DNA from: UBA6181 sp016934015
Lineage (GTDB): Bacteria; Bacillota_I; Bacilli_A; Acholeplasmatales; Acholeplasmataceae
Direction: 5' to 3'
DNA: 64,000 bases
Assembly: GCA_036584525.1 (NCBI GenBank)
Contig: JAZHDG010000035.1
Coordinates: 14,130 to 78,129 of the forward strand
Shown: positions 62,393 to 64,000 of the stretch, piece by piece
How the letters are laid out: each line of letters begins with the position of its first letter
Position numbering within the stretch: position 1 is the stretch's first letter
The notes under the pieces: model-generated
Told to the model about the DNA's origin: nothing
Databases searched by the model: none
The model's input: only the letters and a program-made list of their open reading frames with translations
Program-made: the position numbers and the translations under genes

Positions 62393-63097
62393 TTATTCAA
62401 TGCCACACTCGTCATGGTCACAAGCTTGTGAATCGTCTTGATCTTGTAAAATTTCGAGTGGATTTTCTTCTTTCCAAATCTGTTCAAGCGCTTGTGTGAA
62501 GTATTCTTTTTGTTGCGCTCCGGAAATCCCATATTTACGATTTAAAACAAAGAATGGCACACCTTGAACACCGATTTGTCTAGCTTCTTGAATTTGATTA
62601 TACACTTCATCTGAGTAATCTTTAGATTCTAAAATTCGACTAGCTTCTTGGGTATTTAAACCTAATTCCTCAACTAATGAAACTAAGGTTGCTTGATCAG
62701 CAAGATTTTTGCCTTCGGTAAAGTAGGCTTTCATAAAACGTGCTGTGACAGCATCTTCTTTATTAAATTTGTTTGCCCATTTTGCGATGCGATGTGCATC
62801 AAATGTGTTTGTCATTTGAATAATATCATAACGATATTCTAGACCAACGGATTTAGCATTTTGGGTAAACATGTCGAATCTTTGTTTTGCTTGATCCTTT
62901 GTCATTCCATGCCCTTCAGCGAATGTTTCATAGGCGTCTTTAACCATTTTAGTAGGTGCATTGGGATTTAGTTGATAAGCCTTATATACAACTTCAACTT
63001 TGTCGTTATGCTTAAATTCGCTAAGAGCTTGTTCGAATCTCGTTTTCCCAATATAACAGAATGGACACGCAAAATCTGACCAAATTTCAATTTTCAT
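62393..63097 (-). CDS. DsbA family (FrnE-like) oxidoreductase
   Basis: 234 residues of thioredoxin fold with a helical insert. Active site CPFC (Cys11, Cys14) in WSDFACPFCYIGKTRFE, and the cis-Pro region GVQGVPFFVLNRKYGISGAQ. There is no signal peptide, so it acts in the cytoplasm, as FrnE-like proteins do; the family includes polyketide isomerase-like and disulfide oxidoreductase members. The start at 63097 (MKIEIWSDF) follows GAGG. The C-terminus is Asp/Cys/His rich (CDHDECG), possibly metal-binding. Confidence 0.87.
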   Translation of the reverse strand: MKIEIWSDFACPFCYIGKTRFEQALSEFKHNDKVEVVYKAYQLNPNAPTKMVKDAYETFAEGHGMTKDQAKQRFDMFTQNAKSVGLEYRYDIIQMTNTFDAHRIAKWANKFNKEDAVTARFMKAYFTEGKNLADQATLVSLVEELGLNTQEASRILESKDYSDEVYNQIQEARQIGVQGVPFFVLNRKYGISGAQQKEYFTQALEQIWKEENPLEILQDQDDSQACDHDECGIE

Positions 63098-63212
63098 TAT
63101 TTTATTCCTCCATATTTTCGACCATATTATAGCATGCAATTCATAAATAATATTGGTTTTTGCTTTACTTTTTGATATATTTTAACATTATATGCAATTT
63201 TATGGCAATTTA

Positions 63213-63240
63213 TTGTTGCGAAATACTAATTTCATATAAA
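63213..63240 (+). promoter_or_regulatory. Promoter of the VOC-family gene
   Basis: TTGTTG (63213-63218), 16-base spacer, TATAAA (63235-63240), with GGAGG at 63249-63253 before the ATG at 63261. Confidence 0.5.
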
Positions 63241-63260
63241 ATGAGGTTGGAGGTGTTAAG

Positions 63261-64000
63261 ATGACAAATTATCATAATCAAGAAACCATTCATTTTACAT
63301 CTGTTACGTTACTGGTCAGAGATTTATCTCGATCGATTGAATTTTATCAACACATCTTAAAGTTAATCGTCACTTATAAAGACAAACAAAAAATTGGTTT
63401 TGGTGCAAATCCAACCGATACAATCATACATCTTGTTGAAGACAGAAATGCTCTTGAACAAGATATTACGTTGGGGCTTTATCATTTTGCCTTACTTCTT
63501 CCCTCTCGGACCGAACTAGCAAGAGTCATTCGTCAACTATCATCATCGCACTATCCGATAACAGGAGCTTCTGATCATGGTGTAAGTGAAGCAATCTACC
63601 TTGATGATCCTGATGGAAACGGCATTGAAATCTATGTTGATAAAGATCCGTCGATTTGGACTAAAGAAAACCAGGAACTTTCTATGGTTACTTTACCTCT
63701 AAATATTCAAAAACTTATGAATGAAGATGATCAAAAAATTTATGATCAAATCCATGAAAATACCATTCTTGGACATATACACCTTCATGTCGATCAACTC
63801 GAAAAAGCATCGTCTTTTTACAGTTCGGCTATAGGATTTAAAGCAACTCAAAATTACATGCAAAGTGCACTTTTCCTTTCAGACGAAGGGTATCACCATC
63901 ACATTGGGTTAAACACCTGGCATCAAGATGCCCCATTATGTAAAGCCAAACAAGTAGGACTCAAAGAAATGACTCTTTATATTCCAAAATCAAAATATAT
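63261..64000 (+). CDS. VOC (glyoxalase/extradiol dioxygenase-like) family protein, CatE-like (partial)
   Basis: The frame begins at ATG 63261 (MTNYHNQETIHFTSVTLLV) and is open to the window edge, about 246 codons. Two VOC units are visible: the first with VTLLVRDLSRSIEFYQHIL and IYLDDPDGNGIEIY, the second starting LGHIHLHVDQLEKASSFYSS and HHIGLNTWHQ. The two-domain layout and these blocks match the CatE/YfiE group annotated as catechol-2,3-dioxygenase in Bacillus. Metal-ligand His and Glu positions are plausible; the substrate is unknown. Confidence 0.82.
   Translation, partial: MTNYHNQETIHFTSVTLLVRDLSRSIEFYQHILKLIVTYKDKQKIGFGANPTDTIIHLVEDRNALEQDITLGLYHFALLLPSRTELARVIRQLSSSHYPITGASDHGVSEAIYLDDPDGNGIEIYVDKDPSIWTKENQELSMVTLPLNIQKLMNEDDQKIYDQIHENTILGHIHLHVDQLEKASSFYSSAIGFKATQNYMQSALFLSDEGYHHHIGLNTWHQDAPLCKAKQVGLKEMTLYIPKSKY

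Noticed and set aside
1..64000. Mobile elements, CRISPR arrays, tRNA or rRNA genes
   Set aside because: I looked on both strands and saw no transposase, integrase, repeat-spacer array, tRNA cloverleaf or rRNA segment; the gaps between genes are short and mostly hold promoters and terminators.

Overview
This AT-rich window carries tightly packed housekeeping genes of a low-GC Gram-positive bacterium. TGA is a true stop (for example at the ends of the DAHP synthase and rpoB genes), so the standard code is used and Mycoplasma, Ureaplasma and Spiroplasma are excluded. A full F1Fo ATP synthase, gdpP-rplI-dnaB, rpsF-ssb-rpsR, the str operon and rplKAJL-rpoBC fit the Bacillota/Mollicutes border. An Acholeplasma/Izemoplasma-like organism is my inference; no rRNA lies in the window to test it. 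I saw no tRNA, rRNA, CRISPR array, insertion sequence or prophage.

Layout: 1-1904 recG (partial). 8280-1941 (minus) a seven-gene aromatic operon in the order DAHP synthase, tyrA, aroB, aroA, chorismate mutase, aroE, aroC. It is preceded by a promoter, a 16-codon leader peptide with three tyrosine codons, and an intrinsic terminator. 8290-11217 pdxR divergent from pdxST. 11226-14512 mscL, and a degV/HAD/rlmH/metallo-beta-lactamase operon. 14644-18218 a large foldase-like lipoprotein and a small PH-like protein. 18240-21012 yhaM, cca and yigZ. 29109-21048 (minus) a long rpiB-upp-atp operon ending in a DUF1146 gene. 29216-33641 typA and prfA-prmC-tsaC. 33829-34263 dps. 38106-34306 a gdpP-rplI gene fusion followed by dnaB. 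39175-38214 rpsF-ssb-rpsR. 41598-39285 tatD-htrA-pncC. 46082-41764 rpsL-rpsG-fusA-tuf. 48902-46284 a serine-palmitoyltransferase-like enzyme, a short-chain reductase and an FNT channel. 50837-49007 psuK-psuG. 61856-50907 rplK-rplA-rplJ-rplL, an rsmC-like gene, rpoB and rpoC. 62335-61979 YccF; 63097-62393 a DsbA-like oxidoreductase; 63261-64000 a VOC-family protein (partial).

The main points for a second look are: (i) classical ribosome-mediated attenuation by a Tyr-rich leader peptide in front of the aromatic operon, where a T-box would be expected in this group; (ii) RNA polymerase beta' with an extra ~165-residue N-terminus holding two repeats that resemble the alpha-subunit C-terminal domain; (iii) an in-frame fusion of the c-di-AMP phosphodiesterase GdpP to ribosomal protein L9; (iv) a serine-palmitoyltransferase/ketosphinganine-reductase-like gene pair; (v) an ATP synthase c subunit with the Na+-binding signature; (vi) a DUF1146 gene with no canonical start codon. 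Functions were assigned by reading motifs and gene order; no database search was possible.
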